Source: Streptomyces hygroscopicus
GTDB lineage: Bacteria; Actinomycetota; Actinomycetes; Streptomycetales; Streptomycetaceae
DNA: 64,000 nucleotides
NCBI GenBank assembly: GCA_002021875.1
Contig: CP018627.1
Location: 6,014,001-6,078,000 of the forward strand
Direction of reading: 5' to 3'
Shown here: positions 35,112-46,198 of the stretch, in pieces
Layout: each line of letters starts with the position of its first letter
How positions within the stretch are numbered: the stretch's first letter is position 1
The notes under the pieces: model-generated
Told to the model about the DNA's origin: nothing
The model's database searches: none
The model's input: only the letters and a program-made list of their open reading frames with translations
Position numbers and translations under genes: made by a program

Positions 35112-35363
35112 CTACTCGGAGGCGTCGTTTCGACGCAGAGCGCGCACCCCACGCAACCCGATCACCCCGATCGCCGTCCCCAAGAGAAACGAGGTGATCG
35201 CGAGCAGCAGATGCACCCAAAAGTACGTGGTGGGGTCGCCGGAGTCGTCGAAGGCGAGTCCGCTGGCGTCCTTCCACAAATTTTTGACAAAGGTGAACCA
35301 GATGACCCAGCTCCAGACCCCGAAGGCGAGCAGGAACCAGGACACGGGGCGGCTGAGCTTCAT
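35112..35363 (-). CDS. SCO4848-family membrane protein
   Basis: An 83-residue protein with two membrane helices (LSRPVSWFLLAFGVWSWVIW and YFWVHLLLAITSFLLGTAIG), matching the small actinobacterial family named after SCO4848. The ATG at 35363 matches the family start; the upstream frame is longer but not family-like. It is divergent from the D-Ala-D-Ala carboxypeptidase gene and upstream of the phosphoesterase. Function unknown. Confidence 0.9.
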   Translation of the reverse strand: MKLSRPVSWFLLAFGVWSWVIWFTFVKNLWKDASGLAFDDSGDPTTYFWVHLLLAITSFLLGTAIGVIGLRGVRALRRNDASE

Positions 35364-35469
35364 GGGATCCAGTATGGGCACGGCCCCGGATACCTCCACG
35401 CGGGGGTCTGCCGTCAATACGTCGGCGCTGCTGTCGCTCTCCTCAGCGACGCCAGGTACGTTCACCTCC

Positions 35470-36795
35470 GTGCCCACACCTTCCTTCACCAGCACTCACG
35501 TCCGAGACCGCACCCGTAAGAGCACCGGCAAGAGCACCCGCACGAGCAGTCGCCGTACCCCCGCCCGCCGCGCCGCCGCGCCGCTGGCCGCCACCGCCGC
35601 CGCCCTCCTGCTGTGCGGGCCGCTCGCCGCCGCCCCGGCGCACGCCGCCGATCAGCCGGGCGGCTCCACCGAGGCGGTCAAGCCGCCCGCCCGTATGTCC
35701 ACGGTGGGCGGGAAGCGGCTCGGCCGCCCCGGCACCCAGGTGGACCCCAAGGCGGGCGCGCCCGCGCTGCCCAAGCAGCTCAGCGGAAAGTCCTGGCTGG
35801 TGGCCGACGCCGAGTCCGGCGATGTGCTCGCCTCGCACAACGCCCACTGGCAGCTCCCGCCCGCGTCCACCTTGAAGATGCTGTTCGCGGACACGCTGCT
35901 GCCGAAGATGCCGAAGACGAAGACCCACAAGGTGCAGCTGTCCGACCTGGAGGGGATGGGTGAAGGCAGCAGCCTGGTCGGCGTCAAGGAGAACTACACC
36001 TACTCGGTCCACGACCTGTGGCTCGGCGTCTTCCTGCGCTCGGGCAACGACGCGGTGCATGTGCTGTCGGCCATGAACGGCGGTGTCCCGGCGACCGTAA
36101 GCGAGATGCAGGCACACGCGAAGCATCTGAACGCCAGGGACACCCATGTGGTCACACCCGACGGCTACGACGAGAAGGGCCAGGTCAGCAGCGCGTACGA
36201 CCTGACCCTCTTCGCCCGTTCGGGGCTGCAGAAGGCGGACTTCCGGGAGTACTGCTCGACGGCGACCGCGCAGTTCCCCGGCACGTTCGAAAAGGGCAAG
36301 AAGAAGCGCTCCAGCTTCGGCATCCAGAACACCAACCGGCTGTTGACCGGCTTCGGCGTCGAGCCCTACAAGGGCATCGCCGGGGTCAAGAACGGCAACA
36401 CCACGAACGCGGGCGCCACCTTCACCGGAGTCGCCCAGCGCGGAAGCCGGGTGCTGCTGGTCACCGTCATGAATCCGCAGGAGAAGGAGGCGAACGAGGT
36501 CTACAAGGAGACCGCGAGGCTCTTCGACTGGGGCTTCAAGGCGGCGGGCTCGGTGAACCCGGTCGGCACCCTCGTCCGCCCCGGCGCGGCGGGCGCGAAC
36601 CACCCCTCGGCCGGCGGCGAGGACGGCCACAAGCGCGCCCAGGCGTCCGTCTCCACGGACAACGGGGGCTCCGGCGGGGCATGGACCGCGGTGGGTATCG
36701 CGGGCGGCTCACTGGCGCTGCTGGGCGCGGTGGCCTTCGGGGTGCACCGCCGCTGGCCGCTGCCGGAGCTGGTGCGGCGCCGCTCGCGCGACTGA
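35470..36795 (+). CDS. D-alanyl-D-alanine carboxypeptidase (PBP5-like)
   Basis: A 441-residue S11-family peptidase trimming peptidoglycan stem peptides outside the membrane. The signal region is long and basic (residues 1 to about 58, ending APAHAADQ). Catalytic motifs: SxxK as PPASTLKML, SxN as RSGNDAVH, and the third box as GVKNGNT, where KTG/KSG would be usual. A C-terminal membrane helix (near 405-425) and basic tail anchor it. The GTG at 35470 is the best start giving a full signal, though its SD is weak; a start further in is possible. Confidence 0.88.
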   Translation: MPTPSFTSTHVRDRTRKSTGKSTRTSSRRTPARRAAAPLAATAAALLLCGPLAAAPAHAADQPGGSTEAVKPPARMSTVGGKRLGRPGTQVDPKAGAPALPKQLSGKSWLVADAESGDVLASHNAHWQLPPASTLKMLFADTLLPKMPKTKTHKVQLSDLEGMGEGSSLVGVKENYTYSVHDLWLGVFLRSGNDAVHVLSAMNGGVPATVSEMQAHAKHLNARDTHVVTPDGYDEKGQVSSAYDLTLFARSGLQKADFREYCSTATAQFPGTFEKGKKKRSSFGIQNTNRLLTGFGVEPYKGIAGVKNGNTTNAGATFTGVAQRGSRVLLVTVMNPQEKEANEVYKETARLFDWGFKAAGSVNPVGTLVRPGAAGANHPSAGGEDGHKRAQASVSTDNGGSGGAWTAVGIAGGSLALLGAVAFGVHRRWPLPELVRRRSRD

Positions 36796-36835
36796 GCGAG
36801 CCCTTACGGCCGAGCCGGCCCTCTTACGGTCGCCG

Positions 36836-37870
36836 TCACGCCGCCGCCTGCGGGCCTTCGGGCCTGCGGGCGCGGGGCTTTTCGACCTCCGGCTCGGACG
36901 GCTGGGTCCGGCCCGGCTCGAACGGCTCGGCCTGGTCCGGCCCGGACGGCTCGGCTTTGTCCGCGTCGGACGGCTGGGCCCTGTCCGCCTCCGCCGCCCA
37001 TTCGGCCTCGCGCTCGGCCTGGGCGGCGGGCGGGGTGGCGGTCCAGGCGGCGCAGTACAGCGTGAGTTTCGCGGTGAAGTTCATCCACAGCAGCAGGGCG
37101 ATGGGCACCCCGAAGGCCCCGTACATGCTCTTGGCCGCCACGTCCTTCAGATAGCTGCTGAGCAGCACCTTGAGCAGTTCGAGGCCGATCGCGCCGATGA
37201 GCGCGGCGACCACGACCGTACGGCGGGGCGGCTGCACGCCGGGGAGCCAGGTCAGGACGTAGCTCAGCAGCACGAGGTCGGCGCAGACGGCGATGGCGAA
37301 CGCGGCGATCCGCAGCAGCCAGCCGCCGATCCCGTTCTCGGGGATGCCGATGAGCCGGACGATCCGGCCCACGGCGGTGGCGGCCAGGGCGGACACGGCG
37401 AACGACACGAGCGCCACACCGCCCAGCCCGATCAGCACGAAGGCGTCCTTGACCTTGCGCACCAGCGGGTTGCCGGGGTCCTCCTCCAGCTCCCATACCG
37501 CGCGCAGGCACTCGCGCAGCGAGCCCACCCAGCTGATGCCGGTGAACAGCAGCAGGGCGCCGGCGACGACTCCGATCGTGGCGGCGTTCTGGACGAGTGC
37601 GCCCAGGTCGAGCTGGCCGGAGATACCCGGGATCTGCTGGGCGATCTTCTTCTGCAACTGGGCCATCTGCGCTTGGCTGAGCGTCGCCGCGCCGATCGCC
37701 GCCCCGACGGCGATGAGCGGGAAGAAGGCGATGAAGCTGGTGAACGTGATCGCGGCGGCGAGCCGGGTCCAGTGGACGCGGTCCAGCCGTTCGTAGGTAC
37801 GCCAGGCGTGGGTGCGCATCAGCCAGGCCATCGCGGGGCCGACGACGGGCAGCCGGGTCAACGATTCCAT
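36836..37870 (-). CDS. YihY/virulence factor BrkB family membrane protein
   Basis: A 344-residue protein of the YihY/BrkB family (once called RNase BN). It has about six membrane helices, with family motifs ITFTSFIAFFPLIAVGAAIG, FTGISWVGSLRECLRAVWE and SMYGAFGVPIALLLWMNFTAKLTLYCAAW. The C-terminal 80 residues are charged and repetitive (QPSDADKAEPSGPDQAEP-like). The ATG at 37870 is preferred; a TTG three codons earlier lies too close to the SD (AAGGGT). The transported or modified substrate is unknown. Confidence 0.88.
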   Translation of the reverse strand: MESLTRLPVVGPAMAWLMRTHAWRTYERLDRVHWTRLAAAITFTSFIAFFPLIAVGAAIGAATLSQAQMAQLQKKIAQQIPGISGQLDLGALVQNAATIGVVAGALLLFTGISWVGSLRECLRAVWELEEDPGNPLVRKVKDAFVLIGLGGVALVSFAVSALAATAVGRIVRLIGIPENGIGGWLLRIAAFAIAVCADLVLLSYVLTWLPGVQPPRRTVVVAALIGAIGLELLKVLLSSYLKDVAAKSMYGAFGVPIALLLWMNFTAKLTLYCAAWTATPPAAQAEREAEWAAEADRAQPSDADKAEPSGPDQAEPFEPGRTQPSEPEVEKPRARRPEGPQAAA

Positions 37871-38038
37871 GATCAGCAAGTACCCTTCTGCGCGGAGTCA
37901 CTCCTCGGCGCGCCGGTGCGCGATACGGATATCCGGGTTCCCCGGACAGCCGCTCCGCTCATCACTCTTTTCGGTGAGGCCGTGAGTACGGGCGCACAAT
38001 CACTCCATATGCCCCGCATCGGGGGATACGTTCACCCC

Positions 38039-38797
38039 ATGAAGGACGTAGTCGGTTCCCCGCAGTCGGTGCTCGTCCTGGGCGGCACGTCCGAGATCGC
38101 CCTGGCGACCGTCCGCCGCCTGATCAGCCGTCGCGCCCGTACGGTCTGGCTGGCCGGCCGCCCCTCTCCCGCCCTGGAGTCGGCCGCCCGGCAGCTGCGG
38201 GACCTCGGTGCCGAGACCCTTACGGTGCCCTTCGACGCGCTCGCGCCCGAGGCCCACGAGGTGACCCTCGGCAAGGTCTTCGCCGAGGGCGACATCGATC
38301 TGGTGCTGCTGGCCTTCGGCATCCTGGGCGTCCAGGCGCGGGAGGAGACCGATCCCCCGGCGGCGGTCCGCGTCGCCCAGACCAACTACACCGGCGCCGT
38401 CTCCGCGGCCCTGATCTGCGCCAACGCCATGCGCCGCCAGGGCCACGGCTCGCTGGTGGTGCTCTCCTCGGCCGCCGCCGGACGGGTCCGCCGCACCGAC
38501 TTCATCCACGCCTCCGCCAAGGCCGGTCTCGACGCGTTCGCGCAGGGGCTGGGCGAGGCGCTGCGCGGCACGGGCGTCCATGTGATGGTCGTCCGCCCCG
38601 GCTTCGTCCGTACGAAGCTCACGGCCGGGCTGCGGCCCGCGCCGCTGGCCACCACGCCCCAGGCGGTCGCCGAGGCCATCGAGGAGGGGCTGCGGCGGCG
38701 CGCCGCGATCGTCTGGGCACCGGGCGCGCTGCGGCTGACGATGGCGGCACGCCGCCTGCTGCCCCGGTCCGTCTCCCGCCTGAGCGGGCCCCGGTAG
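38039..38797 (+). CDS. SDR, DprE2-like decaprenylphospho-ribose epimerase subunit
   Basis: A 252-residue SDR resembling DprE2, which reduces the 2-keto intermediate when decaprenylphosphoryl-ribose is converted to the arabinose form. Motifs: VLVLGGTSEIALATVRRL at the N-terminus (GGTSEIA replaces the usual TGxxxGIG, as in DprE2), LLAFGILG, LSSAAAGRVRR and HASAKAGLDAF (the Tyr of YxxxK is replaced by Ser/Ala context, ASAK). VRPGFVRTKLTAGL follows. No dprE1 is adjacent. The start is the ATG at 38039; an in-frame ATG at 38009-38011 is possible. Confidence 0.75.
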   Translation: MKDVVGSPQSVLVLGGTSEIALATVRRLISRRARTVWLAGRPSPALESAARQLRDLGAETLTVPFDALAPEAHEVTLGKVFAEGDIDLVLLAFGILGVQAREETDPPAAVRVAQTNYTGAVSAALICANAMRRQGHGSLVVLSSAAAGRVRRTDFIHASAKAGLDAFAQGLGEALRGTGVHVMVVRPGFVRTKLTAGLRPAPLATTPQAVAEAIEEGLRRRAAIVWAPGALRLTMAARRLLPRSVSRLSGPR

Positions 38798-38840
38798 GGG
38801 CGCGGGGAACTGCGCGACCAGCCACGACGGACCCGCGGAT
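38797..38840. repeat. common Streptomyces intergenic element
   Basis: GGGGCGCGGGGAACTGCGCG continuing through ACCAGCCACGACGGACCCGC begins right after the stop codon of the SDR gene. From memory the same string recurs after many genes in Streptomyces genomes. Only one copy lies in this window. Confidence 0.6.
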
Positions 38841-38866
38841 GGCGCACCGCAATCCCAGCGGCGCGC

Positions 38867-39463
38867 CTAGTGGGGCGCGGCCGGACGGGAGAGACCGGCC
38901 TGACGGGGCACCACGGGCGAGGCGCCATCGGGCTGTTCGTCCGAGCCGAAGGGGTACTCGCGGTCCAGCCGCCAAACCCCGTCCGCCCCCTGCTCGTACA
39001 GCGCGAAGCCGGTGATCGTCCAGGCGGCCTCGTACTCCTTGAGCTCGACGTACGCCCGGTCCATCGCCCCCTCGTCGATGCCGTGGGCGATCGTGACATG
39101 CGGGTGGTACGGGAACTGCAGCTCCCGCGCGCACGGCCCGGACTCCACCCGGATCCGCTCCTGCAGCACCGCGCACTCCTCCGCGCCCTCGACGATCCTG
39201 ACGAAGACGACCGGCGAGAGCGGCCGGAAGGTGCCGGTGCCCTCCAGCCGCATCGGGAACGGCCGCCCCTCGGCCGCGACCCGCGCCAGATGGTCCTCCA
39301 CGGCGGGCAGTGCCGAGGCGTCGACCTCGGTCGGTGGCAAGAGGGTGACGTGAGTGGGGATGCCATGGGCGGCCGGGTCCCCGAAGCCCGCGCGCCGCTC
39401 CTGGAGGAAGCTGCCGTACGGCTCCGGGACCGCGATCGAAACGCCGAGCGTTACGGTCCCCAC
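38867..39463 (-). CDS. 2'-5' RNA ligase / cyclic phosphodiesterase-like protein
   Basis: A 198-residue 2H phosphoesterase superfamily protein. Both catalytic HxT motifs are present: PTHVTLLPP (near residue 38) and HPHVTIAHG (near 120). Proteins of this family open 2',3'-cyclic phosphates or join RNA ends in vitro; the biological substrate is unsettled. The C-terminal 25 residues are family-atypical and Pro/Ser-rich. It follows trpS on the same strand but 237 bp away. Confidence 0.87.
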   Translation of the reverse strand: MGTVTLGVSIAVPEPYGSFLQERRAGFGDPAAHGIPTHVTLLPPTEVDASALPAVEDHLARVAAEGRPFPMRLEGTGTFRPLSPVVFVRIVEGAEECAVLQERIRVESGPCARELQFPYHPHVTIAHGIDEGAMDRAYVELKEYEAAWTITGFALYEQGADGVWRLDREYPFGSDEQPDGASPVVPRQAGLSRPAAPH

Positions 39464-39584
39464 TGCGTTCTCCCTCCTGGCCCTCCCGGGCTGCTGAGTT
39501 GTGGCCGCTGCACCCGTGTCAGTGTGGCGGCTGCGCCGCCTTCGCGGCTAGATTCCTCGGTTCTTCCACACACCCATCCACAGA

Positions 39585-39600
39585 CCCCCTGGTCAGGGGG
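39585..39600. terminator. short stem-loop after trpS
   Basis: CCCCCT-GGTC-AGGGGG is a perfect 6-bp hairpin about 100 nt downstream of the trpS stop on the minus strand. The rest of the 237-bp gap shows no gene; TAGATT at 39549-39554 could be a plus-strand -10 without a gene to serve. Confidence 0.4.
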
Positions 39601-39700
39601 CCGGACCGGTGCGTTCCGCTGTCCGCGCGGGTCCGTATCCCATACGTGCGCGGGGCGCGCCGTGCTCACCGGGTGGTGCGAACGACGCTCGACGCGCCGC

Positions 39701-41801
<2,101 letters not shown>

Positions 41802-43084
41802 CCCGCCATCAGCTCGGACACCTCGGCCCTGATCTTGATGAGGGCGCCCTGGTCACCGCTCTTCGCGGCGGTCACCCCGCGGTCGATCCAGTCGGCCACG
41901 GCGGGCATGTGCTCGGTGGACAGACCGCGCGAGGTGAGGGAGGGGGTGCCGATCCGGATGCCGGAGGGGTCGAAGGGCTTGCGCGGGTCGTAGGGGACGG
42001 TGTTGTAGTTCACCACGATCCCGGCCTGGTCCAGGGCCTTGGCCGCGACCTTGCCAGGCACCTCCTTGGGCGTCAGGTCCATCAGGATCAGATGGTTGTC
42101 GGTGCCACCGGAGACCAGATCGAAGCCGCGGGCGAGCAGCTCCTCGGCGAGCGCCTTGGCGTTGGCGACCACGGCATGGGCGTAGTCACGGAAGGCGGGC
42201 TGGGCGGCCTCGTGCAGGGCCACCGCGATGGCGGCGGTGGTCTGGTTGTGCGGACCGCCCTGCAGCCCGGGGAAAACGGCCTTGTCGATGGCCTTGGCAT
42301 GGGTCTCGCGCGCCATCAGCATCGCGCCGCGCGGACCCCGGAGCGTCTTATGAGTGGTGGTGGAGATGACATCGGCATACGGAACGGGCGAGGGGTGGGC
42401 GCCGCCCGCGATCAGACCGGCGATATGCGCGATATCGGCGACGAGCACCGCGTCCACCTCGCGGGCGATCTCCGCGAAGGCGGCGAAGTCGATCGTGCGG
42501 GGCACCGCCGTGCCACCGCAGAAGATCAGCTTGGGCCGCTCCTCGAGGGCCAGCTCGCGCACCTGGTCGAAGTCGATCGCGCCGGTGTCCTGGCGCACCC
42601 CGTACCGGACGCCGCGGAACCAGGTGCCGGTGGCGGAGACGCCCCAGCCGTGGGTGAGATGACCGCCCATGGGCAGTGACATGCCCATCACGGTGTCACC
42701 GGGCTGGGCGAAGGCCAGATAGACCGCGAGGTTGGCGGGCGAGCCGGAGTAGGGCTGCACATTGGCGTGCTCGGTGCCGAAGACGGCCTTGGCCCGGTTG
42801 ATCGCCAGGGTCTCCACCTGGTCGATGATCTGCTGGCCCTCGTAGTAGCGGCGGCCGGCGTAGCCCTCGCTGTACTTGTTCTGCAGCACCGTCCCGGAGG
42901 CTTCCAGGACGGCGGCGGAGACATAGTTCTCGCTCGGAATCAGGCGCAGGGTTTCGGACTGCAGCAGCTCCTCGGAGCCGACGAGGGAGGCGAGTTCGGG
43001 GTCGGCGGCCGACAGGGCGGGATGGGAAAGGGGCAGGCTCATCGAGTCCTCCGGGGCGATCGGTGACGGTCCGGTCGTGTCCCG

Positions 43085-43178
43085 GGGTGCCCAGGCGGGC
43101 GGCACCTCGTGGCGCTAAGGCCGCGCATCGCTTCCTCGTGGTCGGTTCCACGCTCGGCTCGCCAGTCACGGTGCGCAC
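43085..43178 (-). ncRNA. ZTP (pfl) riboswitch in the glyA leader
   Basis: Read on the minus strand, the leader has the pfl-motif signatures in order: CCGTGACTGGCGA, then a P2 hairpin CGTGG-AACCGA-CCACG, then AGGAAGCG, a closing P1 strand TGCGC pairing with GCGCA, a variable linker, and the 3' pseudoknot element CCCGCCTGGGCA (43099-43088). This matches the ZTP/ZMP-sensing class, known to control one-carbon and purine genes including glyA. It begins within a few bases of the predicted start of transcription and ends 43 nt before the glyA start codon. Switch type (translation or termination) is not clear; no U-tract follows. Confidence 0.92.
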
Positions 43179-43182
43179 CCCC

Positions 43183-43210
43183 ACTCTAGCTAGTGAGACA
43201 AGGAGGACAA
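43183..43210 (-). promoter_or_regulatory. glyA promoter
   Basis: On the minus strand TTGTCC (43210-43205), a 16-bp spacer and TAGAGT (43188-43183) form a good sigma-70-type promoter. Transcription would start near 43177, exactly at the riboswitch. The -35 overlaps the rocD ribosome binding site on the other strand. Confidence 0.65.
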
Positions 43211-43211
43211 G

Positions 43212-44432
43212 ATGGGATCGGGAGGCTCCGCGGAGCGGGCCATCGCCGCCGCCGAGGCCCATGGCGCGCACAACTACCATCCGCTGCCGGTCGTCGTCGC
43301 GTCCGCCGAAGGCGCCTGGATGACCGATGTCGAGGGCCGCCGGTATCTCGATCTGCTCGCCGGATACTCGGCGCTCAACTTCGGGCATCGCAACCGCCGG
43401 CTGATCGAGGCCGCCAAGGCACAGCTGGACCGGGTCACCCTCACCTCCCGCGCGTTCCACCACGACCGCTTCGGCGCCTTCTGCTCCGAGCTGGCCGAGC
43501 TGTGCGGCATGGAGATGGTGCTGCCCATGAACACGGGGGCGGAGGCGATGGAGACGGCCATCAAGACCGCCCGTAAATGGGGCTACCGGATCAAGGGCGT
43601 ACCGGACGGCCGGGCCAGGATCATCGCCGCCAGGGACAACTTCCACGGCCGGACGACCACCCTCATCAGCTGCTCCACCGATCCGGAGGCCCGTGCCGAC
43701 CACGGCCCCTTCACCCCCGGGTTCTCGATCGTGCCGTACGGGGATCTGGCGGCGATGGAGGCGGCGCTCGACGCCGCGCCCGAGGAGACGGTCGCCGTGC
43801 TGCTGGAGCCGATCCAGGGCGAGGCCGGAGTGGTGGTGCCGCCGCCCGGCTATCTGGCCGGGGTCCGGGAGCTGACCCGGGAGCGGAATGTGCTGTTCAT
43901 CGCCGATGAGATCCAGTCGGGCCTCGGGCGCACCGGCACCACCTTCGCCTGTGAGCACGAGGGGGTGGTCCCCGATGTCTATGTGCTGGGCAAGGCGCTG
44001 GGCGGCGGGGTGGTGCCGGTGTCGGCGGTGGTGTCCTCCGGCGAGGTGCTCGGGGTGCACCGCCCCGGGGAGCACGGCTCCACCTTCGGCGGCAGCCCGC
44101 TCGCCTGCGCGATCGCCCTGGAGGTCATCGCCATGGTGCGGACCGGGGAGTTCCAGCGGCGCTCGGCCACGCTGGGCGAGCTGCTCCACCGGGAGCTGGG
44201 GCTGCTCGTGGGAAGGGGAGTTCAGCAGGTGCGTGGCCGGGGGCTGTGGGCAGGGGTGGACATCCATCCGTCACGGGGCACCGGGCGGCAGATCTCCGAG
44301 CGGCTCATGGACCGCAGAGTGCTGGTCAAGGACACCCATGGCGCCACCATCCGCATCGCCCCGCCCCTGGTGATCAGCGAGGAGGATCTGGAGTGGGCGC
44401 TGGACCAGCTCAGGGCGGTGCTGGCCGAATGA
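43212..44432 (+). CDS. rocD: ornithine aminotransferase
   Basis: A 406-residue class III aminotransferase moving the delta-amino group of ornithine to 2-oxoglutarate in arginine/ornithine catabolism. Motifs: NYHPLPVVVASAEGAWMTD, LLAGYSALNFGHRNRRL, MNTGAEAMETAIKTARKWG, the cofactor Asp in FIADEIQSGLGRTG, the PLP lysine in YVLGKALGGG, and HGSTFGGSPLACA. The ATG at 43212 follows AAGGAGG. The other strand's glyA promoter lies just upstream. The end converges on the YgiC-like gene. Confidence 0.93.
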   Translation: MGSGGSAERAIAAAEAHGAHNYHPLPVVVASAEGAWMTDVEGRRYLDLLAGYSALNFGHRNRRLIEAAKAQLDRVTLTSRAFHHDRFGAFCSELAELCGMEMVLPMNTGAEAMETAIKTARKWGYRIKGVPDGRARIIAARDNFHGRTTTLISCSTDPEARADHGPFTPGFSIVPYGDLAAMEAALDAAPEETVAVLLEPIQGEAGVVVPPPGYLAGVRELTRERNVLFIADEIQSGLGRTGTTFACEHEGVVPDVYVLGKALGGGVVPVSAVVSSGEVLGVHRPGEHGSTFGGSPLACAIALEVIAMVRTGEFQRRSATLGELLHRELGLLVGRGVQQVRGRGLWAGVDIHPSRGTGRQISERLMDRRVLVKDTHGATIRIAPPLVISEEDLEWALDQLRAVLAE

Positions 44433-44479
44433 CCCGGTACGGCTCGGTGGCCCTGTCCTGCTTGGAGAATCAGTTTGGT

Positions 44480-45667
44480 TCAGAGGATCACATGGGGGAT
44501 GAAGCGCGCGTACTCATCCGTCACCAGCCCCGCCGACTCGCGGATGCCGAGCCCCGCCGCCTCGCCCTCGACGACCCAGGTGCCGAGCACCACCCGGTTG
44601 CCGTCGAAGTCGGGCAGCGGCGCCAGTTCCTGGTAGCAGCACGGCTCATCGCGGAGGACGGGCTCCTCGCCCGGCGGGTGCACGGTGACCCCGGCGCCCT
44701 CGCGGCCGAGCAGCGGCTTGGCCACATAGCCGTTGGCGCCGGACAGTTCACGGGGGCCGTCGAGGTAGGCGGGCAGCAGGTTGGGGTGGTCCGGGAAAAG
44801 CTCCCACAACACGGCCAGCAGCGCCTTGTTGGACAGCAGCATCTTCCAGGCCGGTTCGATCCACAGCGTGGATCCGGTGCCGCCCCCGTTGTCGAGGGTG
44901 TCCAGCACCTGCGGGCCGAACCGGTCGGTGGCCAGCCACTCCCAGGGATAGAGCTTGAAGCAGCTCCGGATGAAGCGGAACCGCTTGTCGACGAAGCGGC
45001 CCGACAGCCGTTCCCAGCCGATGTCCTCCATGGAGATCGCCTCGGTGCTCAGCCCGGCCTGGTCGGCCGTCTCGCGGAGGTAGGCCACCGTCATCAGGTC
45101 CTCGCCCAGCTCGTCCCCGGCCGAATGGGCGAAGTACAGGGGCGTCCCCGGCGGCAGCAGCGCGGCCTGGCTCCGCCAGGCGTCGACCAGCCGCTCATGG
45201 AGGGAGTTCCACTGGTCGGCGCCCGGGAAGCGGTCCTCCATCCAGAACCACTGGGCGCTCGCCGCCTCCACCAGCGAGGTGGGCGTGTCCGCGTTGTATT
45301 CCAGCAGCTTCGCCGGGCCCGATTCACCGTCGTAGCGCAAATCGAACCGGCCGTAGAGGCTGGGCTGTTCGGCCCGGCGGTGCCAGGACTCTGCGATCAG
45401 CCCGGCCAGCCGCGGATCGTCGATGCCGAGGTCGGCGAAGCGGCCGGTCTCGACGATATGGGCGGCCGCGGCCAGCGACATCCGGTGCAGCTCCTCGACG
45501 ACCTCCTCCAGCGCCTCGACCTCGGGCAGCGAGAAGGCGTAGTAGGCGCTCTCGTCCCAGTAGGGGCGCAGCGAGCCGTCCGGGTAGCGGGTCAGCGGAT
45601 AGATGACCCCCTGCTCCTCCACCGTGGACTGCCAGTCGGGGCGGGGGTCGATGGTGTGGCGCTTCAT
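44480..45667 (-). CDS. glutathionylspermidine synthase-like ATP-grasp protein (YgiC-like)
   Basis: A 395-residue protein of the glutathionylspermidine synthase preATP-grasp family. Conserved features: YGRFDLRYDGESGPAKLLEYNADTPTSLVEA-type core (LLEYNADTPTSL), an ATP-binding part with EPAWKMLLSNKALLAVLWE, and VAKPLLGREGAGV, where Lys and Arg contact nucleotide. Actinomycetes do not make glutathione, so the true amide-forming substrate is unknown. It follows a small lipoprotein gene by 15 bp, the same arrangement as ygiB-ygiC of enterobacteria. Confidence 0.85.
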   Translation of the reverse strand: MKRHTIDPRPDWQSTVEEQGVIYPLTRYPDGSLRPYWDESAYYAFSLPEVEALEEVVEELHRMSLAAAAHIVETGRFADLGIDDPRLAGLIAESWHRRAEQPSLYGRFDLRYDGESGPAKLLEYNADTPTSLVEAASAQWFWMEDRFPGADQWNSLHERLVDAWRSQAALLPPGTPLYFAHSAGDELGEDLMTVAYLRETADQAGLSTEAISMEDIGWERLSGRFVDKRFRFIRSCFKLYPWEWLATDRFGPQVLDTLDNGGGTGSTLWIEPAWKMLLSNKALLAVLWELFPDHPNLLPAYLDGPRELSGANGYVAKPLLGREGAGVTVHPPGEEPVLRDEPCCYQELAPLPDFDGNRVVLGTWVVEGEAAGLGIRESAGLVTDEYARFIPHVIL

Positions 45668-45682
45668 CGTGGGGCGGCCCGC

Positions 45683-46033
45683 TCAGCCGCCGCCGGAGCC
45701 CGAGCAGCCGAAGCCGCCCCGGTCGGCCGCCTTGCTCTTGTCGAACGTGCCGTAGTCCGCCCAGCGGCCGCTGACCTCGGAGTCGTAGTACCACTCGCCG
45801 TCGGCGCTCTTCGTGCCCCGGCTCTTCTTCCCCTTGCCGCCCGTGGTGGACGAAGAGCCCTTGCAGGCGCCGGAGTCGACGACCCGGTACCCATTCACCG
45901 CGTCATAGCTGTTCCGGTCCACACAGCGCTTGTCCGGTTCCGAACCACAGGAGGTGAGCGCCGCCGCCAGCGCGCCCATACCGCCCAGGATCACCGTGCT
46001 CGACCGCAGTCGCCGCGTCGTCTTCCGTTCCAT
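45683..46033 (-). CDS. small lipoprotein, YgiB-like
   Basis: A 116-residue lipoprotein: basic head (MERKTTRRLRSS), hydrophobic core and lipobox LTSC (Cys about residue 28). The outer part has two short Cys-containing segments, a Ser/Thr/Gly/Lys spacer, WYYDSEVSGRWADYGTF, and the tail ADRGGFGCSGSGGG. Gly-rich RGGFG endings and position before the ATP-grasp gene recall YgiB/DUF1190 proteins. The lipobox decides the start at 46033. It is probably part of a two-gene unit of unknown envelope function. Confidence 0.75.
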   Translation of the reverse strand: MERKTTRRLRSSTVILGGMGALAAALTSCGSEPDKRCVDRNSYDAVNGYRVVDSGACKGSSSTTGGKGKKSRGTKSADGEWYYDSEVSGRWADYGTFDKSKAADRGGFGCSGSGGG

Positions 46034-46198
46034 CCCCGTCTCCCCCGTTCCTCTCCCCCGAGGCCATCGTCTCTCCCGAGGGCGTGGTCTCCCCGGTCTC
46101 CCGAGGCCGCAACCGCCCACCCTAGGGGGAGCTGCCGCGCCCATGGACGCCGGGGCTCGGCCGAAGAATGTGGGTGCAGGCCGCTGAAACGCATGGCT

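Noticed and set aside
37673..38038. N-terminal extension of the DprE2-like SDR back to 37673
   Set aside because: That part is antisense to the YihY gene and Arg/Asp-rich; the nucleotide-binding motif starts right after the ATG at 38039.
43043..43211. Glycine riboswitch upstream of glyA
   Set aside because: The leader matches the ZTP/pfl consensus instead and lacks the tandem glycine aptamer features.
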